In this document: positions 33,008 through 41,396 of the stretch, piece after piece
Position numbering within the stretch: position 1 is the first letter of the stretch
Layout of the letters: every line of letters starts with the position of its first letter
NCBI GenBank assembly: GCA_934630815.1
Contig: CAKTWI010000009.1
Coordinates: 15,310 to 79,309, forward strand
Origin: an uncultured Senegalimassilia sp.
GTDB taxonomy: Bacteria > Actinomycetota > Coriobacteriia > Coriobacteriales > Eggerthellaceae
Reading direction: 5' to 3'
Length of the DNA stretch: 64,000 bases
Notes under the pieces: generated by a model
What the model was told of the DNA's origin: nothing
Database searches by the model: none
What the model saw: only the letters and a program-made list of their open reading frames with translations
Program-made: the position numbers and the translations under genes

Positions 33008-34066
33008 CTATTTCTTGCCCTTAGGCTTTGCTACGGGATTGACGGCATCGAAGTCTTCCTGCTCTTTCGTGATGATCGGGATATCGAACGCCTCTCGAAC
33101 CTTCGTTTCCAGTTCTTCTCGCAAATCGGGATTCTCTTTCAACGTATGCTTCGCCGCTTCGCGTCCTTGTCCTAGGCGCTCTTCGCCATACGTGTACCAA
33201 GCACCGGATTTCTTGGCGACTCCAGCTTCAACCGCCATATCGACGATACAACCCTCACGCGAAATGCCCTCACCGTACATAAGGTCGAATTCTGCCTGAC
33301 GAAACGGAGGCGCAACCTTGTTCTTGACGACCTTGGCGCGAACGCGGTTTCCCACGATCTCGCCATCGCGTTTGATGGAGTCGATGCGACGTACGTCGAT
33401 TCGAACGCTGGAGAAGAACTTCAGAGCACGACCGCCTGTTGTGGTTTCGGGATTGCCGAACATCACGCCGATTTTCTCACGCAGCTGATTGATGAAGATA
33501 CACGTGGTATTCGATTTGGAAAGCGAGCCGGCAAGCTTTCGAAGAGCTTGGGACATCAGCCTTGCTTGCAGACCAACGGTGGTATCGCCGATCTCGCCCT
33601 CGATTTCTGCTCGGGGAACCAATGCCGCGACGGAGTCGATGACGACGCAGTCGATTGCACCCGAGCGAACGAGCATATCGCAGATTTCGAGCGCTTGCTC
33701 GCCAAAATCGGGCTGGGAGATAAGGACGTCATCGATATCCACGCCAAGTCGAGCCGCATAGACCGGATCGAGCGCATGTTCCGCGTCGATGAACGCCACG
33801 ACACCGCCGAGTGCTTGCGCCTCGGCGAGGATTTGCAGCGCAAGCGTGGTTTTACCGCTGGACTCTGGTCCGTACACCTCGATGATTCGACCACGCGGAA
33901 CGCCGCCGATACCCAGCGCGGCATCAAGCGGCAATGCGCCGGTGGGTATAGCGCCGATGTTCAGGTCATGGCCGCCATCTCCGTATTTCATGATGGAGCC
34001 TTTGCCGAACTTTGACTCGATTTGGTCGGTTGTGACCTTGAGCATCTTGGTTTTTTCTTCGTTCAT
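33008..34066 (-). CDS. recA: Recombinase RecA
   Basis: This 352-residue ATPase forms filaments on single-stranded DNA for recombination and triggers LexA self-cleavage. Walker A GPESSGKT is at 66-73, with Walker B-type VVIDSVAAL near 140 and the L2 loop region [17 protein letters not shown]. Length is normal. The promoter carries a one-mismatch SOS box in its spacer. It is followed by recX. Confidence 0.98.
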   Translation of the reverse strand: MNEEKTKMLKVTTDQIESKFGKGSIMKYGDGGHDLNIGAIPTGALPLDAALGIGGVPRGRIIEVYGPESSGKTTLALQILAEAQALGGVVAFIDAEHALDPVYAARLGVDIDDVLISQPDFGEQALEICDMLVRSGAIDCVVIDSVAALVPRAEIEGEIGDTTVGLQARLMSQALRKLAGSLSKSNTTCIFINQLREKIGVMFGNPETTTGGRALKFFSSVRIDVRRIDSIKRDGEIVGNRVRAKVVKNKVAPPFRQAEFDLMYGEGISREGCIVDMAVEAGVAKKSGAWYTYGEERLGQGREAAKHTLKENPDLREELETKVREAFDIPIITKEQEDFDAVNPVAKPKGKK

Positions 34067-34108
34067 GCGCTGGTTACCCTTCCTTTGCGCCGCTTTGCAA
34101 CGCTATTG

Positions 34109-34136
34109 ATTATACGAACGCCTGTTTCATAGTCAA
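34109..34136 (-). promoter_or_regulatory. recA promoter with embedded LexA box
   Basis: On the minus strand a -35 TTGACT (34131-34136) and a perfect -10 TATAAT (34109-34114) are separated by 16 bp. The spacer contains AAACAGGCGTTC (34116-34127 read on the minus strand; GAACGCCTGTTT on the plus), one mismatch from GAAC-N4-GTTC. The layout mirrors the promoter of the small SOS gene at 23.1 kb. Confidence 0.82.
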
Positions 34137-34211
34137 GTACCAAATACAAACATTGGTACGACTATTACCATCATAGCTCCAGCTTCTTACACAACCCTTG
34201 CCCGAAATACC

Positions 34212-34257
34212 GAACAGGTTCACCTGAACCTTACATGGTCATCTGGTGAACCTGTTC
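34212..34257. repeat. 13-bp inverted repeat between pgsA-cinA and recA
   Basis: GAACAGGTTCACC (34212-34224) and its exact complement GGTGAACCTGTTC (34245-34257) are separated by 20 bases, which include TGAACC. No U-tract follows on either strand. It may be an unusual terminator of the pgsA-cinA transcript or a protein-binding site. Confidence 0.55.
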
Positions 34258-34321
34258 AATTTGGTTGCTGTTGTCGACGCTTCAGCGTATCGCTTGCGCC
34301 GTTGTACGCAAAGGGGCAAAC

Positions 34322-35545
34322 CTAGCTTGATGCTTGCTGCCGCCCGCATACCGCTGCATCGATCATACGCAGCGCCTCACAGGTAGTCTGCATGCGAACC
34401 TGGTTGCGATCACCCTCGAAATGCTTCCGCTGTGCAGTAATCCCGGCGTCACTTGCACAGGCGAAGCAGATGGTCCCGACGGGCTTTCCCGGTTCCGCCC
34501 CGGACGGGCCCGCGATACCGGTAACGGCTACGGCTACGTTACAGGCGAGGTCTTTACGGGCGCCCTGCGCCATGTGACGGGCAACCTGCGTGCTGACCAC
34601 GCCGAATTCGCTGATAACCGATTCGGGCACATCGAGAACGTCGGTTTTCACGCCGGTCGCATAGCTGGCTATCCCGCCTCGCACAACGGCGGAGCTTCCG
34701 GAAACCGAAGTCAATGCAGCGCTGATCATGCCGCCGGTAAGGCTTTCGGCGGTACCGATGGTTATGCCTCGCTCGCAGGCGTGGGAAACAACCTGGGCCG
34801 CAAGACGCTCGATATCTGCAGCCTCAACGGTGCCTTGTGCTTCTTCGACGCCTTCTCCGTGCGGGCTTTCAGCCTTTTCCTTACGCTTTGCCCGCTTGGA
34901 GGGCCCCAAACCGATAAGCTCACGAGCCTTGGAGATGTAATCGAGCATAGATACCACCGTGAGCAGCAAGGCGATTGCCATGACGATCCAGCTGATCACC
35001 CACATCACGTCAGAAAACGCCTCGACGAGCGTGCCCATCATGTAGCTGTCCTTGATGGTGAACAACACGATGGCGATCATCTGGAACACCGTTTTGAACT
35101 TACCGTACCAGCTGGCGGAGATGACGGTGCCCTTGCTGGCCGCCACCATGCGCACACCGGATACGATGAACTCGCGCGCGACGATGATAAGCGCAACCCA
35201 ACTGGGCAGCGATCCCAGCTCGATCAACGCCAAGAGGGCTGCCATTACCAAGATCTTATCGGCAAGCGGATCCATGAACTTGCCGAAGTCGGTGACTTCG
35301 CCACGGCTTCGCGCCAAATACCCATCCAGCCAGTCCGTACAAGAGATCAGCACGAAGATGGCTGCGGCGATGAGGCTTTTGGAGTGTTCGGCCAAATCGG
35401 GCAGATGAAACCATTGCGGCCAAGGGCTCAAGAGCACGACGACGAACACGGGAACCAAACATATGCGGATGAGCGTGACGATGTTAGCCGGGGTCCACAA
35501 GTTTGTAGCAGCTTGCGGCGCGGCTTCCACTTGCAGCTTGTGCAT
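34322..35545 (-). CDS. pgsA-cinA: Fusion of phosphatidylglycerophosphate synthase (PgsA) and CinA-type NMN amidohydrolase
   Basis: This single 407-residue frame joins two enzymes. Residues about 15-210 are a CDP-alcohol phosphatidyltransferase with D71, D74-G75, A78-R79, G88, D92, D96 and several membrane helices. A charged linker (about 215-243) leads to a CinA C-terminal domain at about 245-405, with TAESLTGGMIS at 265-275, VTGIAGPSG at 341-349 and KPVGT at 354-358, which in relatives deamidates nicotinamide mononucleotide. The linker contains no ATG or GTG that could start a separate cinA. The genes are commonly adjacent near recA in Gram-positives, so a fusion is a short step. It follows rimO by 3 bases. 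Confidence 0.9.
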   Translation of the reverse strand: MHKLQVEAAPQAATNLWTPANIVTLIRICLVPVFVVVLLSPWPQWFHLPDLAEHSKSLIAAAIFVLISCTDWLDGYLARSRGEVTDFGKFMDPLADKILVMAALLALIELGSLPSWVALIIVAREFIVSGVRMVAASKGTVISASWYGKFKTVFQMIAIVLFTIKDSYMMGTLVEAFSDVMWVISWIVMAIALLLTVVSMLDYISKARELIGLGPSKRAKRKEKAESPHGEGVEEAQGTVEAADIERLAAQVVSHACERGITIGTAESLTGGMISAALTSVSGSSAVVRGGIASYATGVKTDVLDVPESVISEFGVVSTQVARHMAQGARKDLACNVAVAVTGIAGPSGAEPGKPVGTICFACASDAGITAQRKHFEGDRNQVRMQTTCEALRMIDAAVCGRQQASS

Positions 35546-35548
35546 GGG

Positions 35549-36895
35549 CTATTCGCCTTCCATTTCATACAGCAGCGTATCGGTTATAGCGACTCGGACG
35601 ATATGGCCCGGTTCGCCCTTGTCGACATAGGTTACGCCATCGACCTCGGGGGCTTGGCGCATCGCGCGACCGAACAGCTGACCGTCCTCTTCCCTGCCTT
35701 CGATAAGCACGTCCATGGTTTTCCCAACGCGGGAGGCGACGAGCGGCGTGCAAACATCGTCCGCAAGGTCGCGCAACCGTTGCGCGCGGTACGTTTTCTC
35801 ATCGTCATCGACCTGATCGGGCAGATCGTATGCGCGGGTTCCCTCTTCACGAGAGTACGCGAACACGCCGATGTAATCGAAAAAGCCCTCTTCAACGAAA
35901 TCACAAAGCTCGTCGAAGTCCTCTTCGGTTTCGCCAGGAAAACCAGCGATAAGCGTGGTGCGCAGCGTTACCTCGGGGACGATGCGGCGAATGCGTTCCA
36001 CCAGCGATTCATATTCTTCGCGCGATCCCTTGCGATGCATGGCCTTCAGGATATTCGGCTGAACATGCTGAAGCGGGATGTCGAAATAAGAGCAGATATT
36101 GTCATGCTCGGCTACGGTTTGCAGCAGCTCGTCGGTGATTCCCTCGGGCTGGATATACATGACGCGGAACCAGGTATCGGCAAATTCATCTGCAAGCGTT
36201 CCTACAAGCCACGCAAGGCTTGACATATCCTCGAAATCCTGACCCCAACGCCCCGTATCCTGGGCGATGAGGACGATTTCCTTAACCCCTTCGGACACGC
36301 GATCGGCTACATCCGCGCGTACGGTTTCGTAGTCGAAGCTGTGATACCTGCCACGAATATAGGGAATGGTGCAATACGAGCAGAAGCGGTCGCATCCATC
36401 CGAAATCTTCACATAAGCTGAAACGGCACGCGAGCCATTGATTGCGATTGCGCCTTCGGGCACGGCTCCGAGCATGGCAGCCTTCATGCGCTCCAGGTGC
36501 GCCTCATCAATGTCAAGAGCCTGGGCGATGACCTGAACGATATCGTCTTCCTTGCTGCACGGAACGAATGCGGAGGCCTCGGAAAGCTCGGATTCCAGGT
36601 CTTTCCCGTAACGAGCGGGCATGCAGCCGGCGACGATGAGCGCAGCGCCCGCAGCCACGTTGGGCATGCCCGCAACCTCGAAGATGGCTTCAAGGCTTTC
36701 CTCGGTGGCGCTTTGGATGAACGAGCAGGTGTTCACCACCACGGCGTCGGCGGCTTCGGGATCCTGCTCGATCACGAAGCCGCAACGGCTGAGCTGCGAT
36801 TGCATGCGCTGGGTATCTACCTCGTTTTTCGCGCAGCCCATGGTGACGAACGCGACGCGAGGGCTCTCGATTTCAAACACGTTTTCGGTTTCCAC
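35549..36895 (-). CDS. rimO: Ribosomal protein S12 methylthiotransferase
   Basis: This 448-residue radical SAM enzyme methylthiolates an Asp of ribosomal protein S12. The auxiliary-cluster cysteines are C21, C57 and C91; the SAM cluster is C168-x3-C172-x2-C175 (CDRFCSYC). It shows PRVAFVTMGCAKNEVDT and YFDIPLQHVQPNILKAM segments specific to RimO rather than MiaB, and a C-terminal TRAM domain. It is followed by pgsA-cinA. Confidence 0.95.
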   Translation of the reverse strand: METENVFEIESPRVAFVTMGCAKNEVDTQRMQSQLSRCGFVIEQDPEAADAVVVNTCSFIQSATEESLEAIFEVAGMPNVAAGAALIVAGCMPARYGKDLESELSEASAFVPCSKEDDIVQVIAQALDIDEAHLERMKAAMLGAVPEGAIAINGSRAVSAYVKISDGCDRFCSYCTIPYIRGRYHSFDYETVRADVADRVSEGVKEIVLIAQDTGRWGQDFEDMSSLAWLVGTLADEFADTWFRVMYIQPEGITDELLQTVAEHDNICSYFDIPLQHVQPNILKAMHRKGSREEYESLVERIRRIVPEVTLRTTLIAGFPGETEEDFDELCDFVEEGFFDYIGVFAYSREEGTRAYDLPDQVDDDEKTYRAQRLRDLADDVCTPLVASRVGKTMDVLIEGREEDGQLFGRAMRQAPEVDGVTYVDKGEPGHIVRVAITDTLLYEMEGE

Positions 36896-36903
36896 GGAAA
36901 TCC

Positions 36904-37401
36904 TTAGCGATAGTTAACGTACTGGAGCGGCTGGCCGTAATCCTGGCCTTTCAAGAACGCGATAACCTCTTGAAGCGTATCGCGGGAAGCAGAGGAAACA
37001 CGCAGCTTATCACCTTCAATGGTGACCTTCACCTTGAGCTTTTGCGCCTTGATATCCTTGTTGATTTTGCCGGCCGTTTCCTTGTCGATGCCTTCAACGA
37101 TGGTTGCCGTCTGACGCACGCTTTGACCGGTAGCCGCTTGAGGGTCGCCCCATTTGACGGCGGCCAGATCGATGCCTCGCTTGATGAGCTTGCTGCCCAT
37201 GATATCGATCACCTGGCGAGCCACGAAATCGGCAGGAGCCGCCACCGTGATGGTCTTCTTCTGCTTGTCGAGCGACAGCTCGGCGCCGGAGCCTTTCAGG
37301 TCGTAGCGCTGCGTCAGCTCCTTCTTCGCTTGCTGATATGCATTGTCGATTTCCTGCATATCGACGGTGGACACTACATCGAAGCTAGATTCCTTGGCCA
37401 T
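36904..37401 (-). CDS. yajQ: YajQ-family nucleotide-binding protein
   Basis: This 165-residue protein matches YajQ (DUF520), with SSFDVVSTVDMQEIDNAYQQ-type start, QRYDLKGS and LRVSSASRDTLQEVI segments. In Xanthomonas a homologue binds cyclic di-GMP; other homologues bind RNA or affect phage transcription. The role in this organism is unknown. It lies between rodZ and rimO with short gaps. Confidence 0.92.
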   Translation of the reverse strand: MAKESSFDVVSTVDMQEIDNAYQQAKKELTQRYDLKGSGAELSLDKQKKTITVAAPADFVARQVIDIMGSKLIKRGIDLAAVKWGDPQAATGQSVRQTATIVEGIDKETAGKINKDIKAQKLKVKVTIEGDKLRVSSASRDTLQEVIAFLKGQDYGQPLQYVNYR

Positions 37402-37417
37402 GATGTTTGCCTTTCAA

Positions 37418-38800
37418 CTAGTAAGACGAATACGTTGATGACGAGTACTGGGTTCCCGTTGTGCCAGATCCGGTGCCGCTCGTTGTGGTAGAACCGGTGC
37501 CGGAGGTGTTGACCGACCCGGTCCCCGTCGACGACGTCGAAGAACCGACCGACGAACCGGTGCCGTTAGCTGACTGCGACGAGACACCGCTTGATGCCGA
37601 GTTCGTAGTGGACGAGGTAGACCCGGTGTTGCTCGAGGAGGTGCTGGAGCTATCAAGCCCCTCGACCTTCACATCAGGATGGTCTTTCGCCCAAGAGGCA
37701 AGGTAATCCTTGAAATTCACCGTGGCCGTGGGCATGCCCGTGGTCGCATCGCTGGTGAATTCAACCTCTTTGCCGTCCATGGTTACGGTAAAGCCGGAAG
37801 AAACCCACGTGGCCAAGCTCCAGGTACCGGAAACATCTACCGTTTCATCAACCGGTCCGGTGAGCATCTGCTCGGTTGCCTGGCCGTCCTGCGTGATGAT
37901 GACGTAAGCCTGCTGACCCTTGGCCAGCTTGTATTCCACCTTTACGCTCGTAGGCACAGTTGCCGTCGAAGATGCTTTGGCCTCCGAATCGTTGCTATTG
38001 TTACCGTTATCGTTATTGGAGTTTTCCTGGCTAACGCCTGTGCCATCCGCCGAAGTGTCGGTGACACCGGTAATGGGAACCTTGGCCACATCCTGCGTGG
38101 AGCCGGCACCGCGGTTTCCGAATGCAAGCGCCACGATGATGACGAGCAGCAGCAAGATAATCACGATGACCGCGACATAGGGCAATCGCGCTTGCATCCC
38201 GCGACCCGCATTGTTCTGCGAACCGGAATAGAAATTGGTGAACTGCGTGGTGACAGCGCCGCCGAAATGGTTGGAGCGACGGCTTTCGTTCTCGGCGCGT
38301 GCCGCTCGCGAAGCAAGCGACTCGCGATATTCTCGTTGCGGCTGCTGCTCACGACGCGGCATACGCTGCGTGCCCTGGCGCTGACCTCGCTGGGTGCGCT
38401 GCGAACGACGACCATCGCCGGAGCGGTCTTCACTGTAGCGCGATGAGCGCTGCGAACCTTGCCCACGACCATCATGGCGCCCGTCGCCGCGCGACACCGA
38501 CCTACGACCCGAAACATGCGCCGGCGAATCGGATTCGCCACGGGTTCGTCCAACCTGATAGGCGTATGCATCGTCGAGATACATACGCGTGATGTCGGCA
38601 GGGTTGAGCCCAACCAATTTCGCATATGCGTTCACCATATTGCGCGTGTAGCCGCGCGCAGGCAAACGGGAAAAATCATTGTTCTCGAGGGCGCGGAGGA
38701 TGTCGGGGCGGATGCGCAGCCGACGAGCGGCCGACTGCACGTCGTAGCCCTTCCGCTCGCGCGCTTCGCGCAATACGGTGCCGAATGAAACCTGGCCCAT
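37418..38800 (-). CDS. rodZ: RodZ-like cytoskeletal/helix-turn-helix membrane protein
   Basis: The 460-residue protein has an N-terminal HTH_25 domain (about 1-75: FGTVLREARERKGYDVQSAA, RPDILRALENNDF), a long Arg/Gln/Ser-rich basic linker (about 85-200), one membrane helix at about 206-228, and an external DUF4115 domain at about 285-375. These are RodZ features; RodZ ties the cytoskeleton to wall growth. The last 77 residues (384-460) are almost only Ser, Thr, Gly and Asn. AAGGAGAAGG precedes the ATG. It follows ftsK by 12 bases. Confidence 0.87.
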   Translation of the reverse strand: MGQVSFGTVLREARERKGYDVQSAARRLRIRPDILRALENNDFSRLPARGYTRNMVNAYAKLVGLNPADITRMYLDDAYAYQVGRTRGESDSPAHVSGRRSVSRGDGRHDGRGQGSQRSSRYSEDRSGDGRRSQRTQRGQRQGTQRMPRREQQPQREYRESLASRAARAENESRRSNHFGGAVTTQFTNFYSGSQNNAGRGMQARLPYVAVIVIILLLLVIIVALAFGNRGAGSTQDVAKVPITGVTDTSADGTGVSQENSNNDNGNNSNDSEAKASSTATVPTSVKVEYKLAKGQQAYVIITQDGQATEQMLTGPVDETVDVSGTWSLATWVSSGFTVTMDGKEVEFTSDATTGMPTATVNFKDYLASWAKDHPDVKVEGLDSSSTSSSNTGSTSSTTNSASSGVSSQSANGTGSSVGSSTSSTGTGSVNTSGTGSTTTSGTGSGTTGTQYSSSTYSSY

Positions 38801-38812
38801 GCCTTCTCCTTA

Positions 38813-41290
38813 TTAATTGTCGTCGTCATGTTGCTCGAACGCTTTGAGCGTTTCGAGCTCCATGGCATCGACGAGCACTTCTCTGGGCTTGCTGCCGTTC
38901 GGAGGACCGACGACGCCCTTATCTTCCAACATATCCATTATACGCCCGGCGCGGGAGTATCCCACTTTGAGGCGACGCTGGATATTGGACGTGGAACCCA
39001 AGCCGCTGGACACCACCAACTCGGCCGCCTCCCAAATGAGCGGATCGTCATCGGCGCAGGTGCCGCCGCTGGCATCCGAGGGGCACGATCCCAACGTGAT
39101 TAGATTGGTGGATAAGATCTCGGAATGATACTCCGGCTCGCCCTGACTGCGCAACTTCTCCACAACCGCGTTAATCTCGTCCTCGGATACGTAACAGCCC
39201 TGGATACGCATAGGCTTTGCGTACTCAGGCTTGCTCAGGAGCAGGTCACCTAGGCCGATAAGATTTTCCGCGCCCGGCGTATCCAGGATAACGCGGCTGT
39301 CGATACCGCTTGCCACGTTGAAGGCGATGCGGTTCGTGATGTTTGCCTTGATAAGGCCCGTGACCACGTTGGTGGAGGGACGCTGAGTGGCGACGATCAG
39401 GTGAATGCCGGCAGCGCGCGCTAGCTGGGCGATGCGGCTAATGGAGAACTCTACCTCCTTGCCGACGTTCATCATAAGGTCGGCAAGCTCGTCGATGATG
39501 ATGACGATATAGGGCAACTCGTCGCCAAGCTCGTTTTCGGGCAGCTCCTCCCCTGCTTCCTGCGCGGCCTTCGCTTCGGCCTGCGCCGCCTGCACCTTGG
39601 CATTGTACTGGCCGATGTTGCGCGCGCCTACCTTCGAAAACACCTTCAAGCGGCGTTCCATTTCCGCAACGCCCCAGCTCAAAGCGCTTGCCGCTTCCTT
39701 GGGCTCGGTGACAACGGGAACGTACAGATGCGGGATGCCGTTATAGGGCGTGAACTCGACGCGCTTCGGGTCGATCATGATGAAACGCACCTCAGACGGA
39801 GTTGCCCGCATGAGGATGGACATGATCATCGCGTTGATGGAAACCGACTTACCGGAACCAGTGGTGCCGCCGATAAGCAGATGGGGCATCTTCGCAAGGT
39901 CGGAAACAATGCAGTGGCCTTCGACGTCCTTGCCGATAGCGATCTGCAAAGGACCGGGGGCTGCGTCCTTGATGACATCGCCGAGCAGTACCGTCTGGCG
40001 AGTACGGTTAGGCACCTCGATGCCGACGTAATTGGTACCGGGAATAGGCGCGAAGATGCGCACGCCGGGCGCGGCGAGCGCCAACGCGATATCGTCTTCA
40101 AGCGCAGTGACGCGGCTGACGCGCACGCCTGCCGGAAGGTCCACTTTGAACAAGGTGACCGTCGGACCGGCAACCCAGCCCACCACCTTGGCCATGATAT
40201 TGAAGTCTTCAAGCGTTTCCTGCAGGCAGGCGCCGGTTTCCTGAAGCTCCGAATCGGTCGCCAGGTCCTTTTCTGGATCGGTTGACGTGGCAAGAAGATC
40301 GAACGGCGGAAGTTCGAAACCCTGCTCGGGGCGTGGAGTGGCAACCGGCGTGGCCGCCTTAGAAGGCTTTTTCGGCATGGTCGGCGCAGCAGCACGCTCG
40401 ATAGGCTTGCGGCGCCCTAGTTTACGCGTGATGGTTTCAGGTGCGTTGTTCGCGTCCTTACCAGCAGCGTCGTCCGTCGCGATTGCGACGGCGCTGCCGT
40501 GTCGGCGATTCGAAGGCGCAGACTGCTTGAGCGCTTGGGTTTTAGCAGTTTCAAGCTCATCGAGCTCGGCTTCATCGACGGCTTTCGCCTTCGAACGGGA
40601 AACCCCGGCGAAGGCTGGCGGCGGGACCACGCCATGCTCGCGCTCGTCGGCTTCTTCTCGAGCTGCAGCCAGCGCGCGCAGCTTCTCCACGATGCTGGAT
40701 ACGGAGAAGCCGATGACGATCAGCCCGGCAATCGCAAGGCCGAACAACACGATCGCCGATATCACCTTACCGAACAACGTCAGGCCGCACCATGCGATAC
40801 CCGCACCGATATAGCCCCCGCGCGCGGAAAGCTGATCAGCCAAGAACAGGTTGTCCGTTGCGTCAGGGGCGGCTTCGGGCGTGAACAACGCCAACAGGGA
40901 AAGCACCGCAACGAACAACATGGCCAAACCCACTGAAACACGCAGAGGGACGCCCTCCTTGTCGATGCGTACGAGACAACTTGCCCCGATTGCCACCAGG
41001 AAAAACGGCAGCAGATACGCGCCGATACCCAAGCACAGATGCAAAAGCTGTGACACGAAGGAGGTGATGAGCGCATCGGTGGGAACGACAGCGGCGACGA
41101 ACAAAACGATGCCCAACAACGTTACGGCAACACCGGTGATGTCGCGCTTGGTGCGCTCATCGAGGATCTGCGGTTGAGCGGGAGCCGATGCTGCCTGTTT
41201 GGCAGCGCGTTTCTGCGCAGGGCTTGCGGCTTTGGATTTGCCAGCGGCCTTTTTAGATGAGGTTGATTTGTTCGAAGCAGTTCGGGCCAC
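38813..41290 (-). CDS. ftsK: DNA translocase FtsK/SpoIIIE
   Basis: This protein of about 825 residues pumps DNA during chromosome segregation at division. It has a Lys/Ala/Ser-rich N-terminus, four to five membrane helices (about 50-210), a charged linker, a motor with GGTTGSGKS near 472-480 and DELADLMM, and a C-terminal winged helix gamma domain (RLKVGYSRAGRIMDMLE). The start is taken as GTG 41290 because the hairpin that follows rnj (41337-41370) overlaps the longer frame that begins at 41353. AAAGGGGAGG precedes the GTG. Confidence 0.93.
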   Translation of the reverse strand: MARTASNKSTSSKKAAGKSKAASPAQKRAAKQAASAPAQPQILDERTKRDITGVAVTLLGIVLFVAAVVPTDALITSFVSQLLHLCLGIGAYLLPFFLVAIGASCLVRIDKEGVPLRVSVGLAMLFVAVLSLLALFTPEAAPDATDNLFLADQLSARGGYIGAGIAWCGLTLFGKVISAIVLFGLAIAGLIVIGFSVSSIVEKLRALAAAREEADEREHGVVPPPAFAGVSRSKAKAVDEAELDELETAKTQALKQSAPSNRRHGSAVAIATDDAAGKDANNAPETITRKLGRRKPIERAAAPTMPKKPSKAATPVATPRPEQGFELPPFDLLATSTDPEKDLATDSELQETGACLQETLEDFNIMAKVVGWVAGPTVTLFKVDLPAGVRVSRVTALEDDIALALAAPGVRIFAPIPGTNYVGIEVPNRTRQTVLLGDVIKDAAPGPLQIAIGKDVEGHCIVSDLAKMPHLLIGGTTGSGKSVSINAMIMSILMRATPSEVRFIMIDPKRVEFTPYNGIPHLYVPVVTEPKEAASALSWGVAEMERRLKVFSKVGARNIGQYNAKVQAAQAEAKAAQEAGEELPENELGDELPYIVIIIDELADLMMNVGKEVEFSISRIAQLARAAGIHLIVATQRPSTNVVTGLIKANITNRIAFNVASGIDSRVILDTPGAENLIGLGDLLLSKPEYAKPMRIQGCYVSEDEINAVVEKLRSQGEPEYHSEILSTNLITLGSCPSDASGGTCADDDPLIWEAAELVVSSGLGSTSNIQRRLKVGYSRAGRIMDMLEDKGVVGPPNGSKPREVLVDAMELETLKAFEQHDDDN

Positions 41291-41336
41291 GCCCTCCCCT
41301 TTCGTGCTAAAGCGTTTCAGCAGTTGTGCGAGCAAG

Positions 41337-41370
41337 CGAGCACCTGCGCGCAATGCAACGCAGGTGCTCG
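41337..41370 (-). terminator. Hairpin between rnj and ftsK
   Basis: CGAGCACCTGCG (41337-41348) pairs perfectly with CGCAGGTGCTCG (41359-41370) around 10 bases. It lies 27 bases beyond the rnj stop. There is no clear U-tract, so termination strength is uncertain. Confidence 0.6.
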
Positions 41371-41396
41371 TGAACAGATTCTTGTGTGCGGCGATG

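Noticed and set aside
34212-34257. The inverted repeat before recA as a pair of LexA boxes
   Set aside because: The GAAC and GTTC halves are two bases apart rather than four; the true box is in the promoter at 34116-34127.
34334-36223. A 629-codon open frame on the plus strand opposite pgsA-cinA and rimO
   Set aside because: Its sequence is only the complement of two conserved genes and contains no domain.
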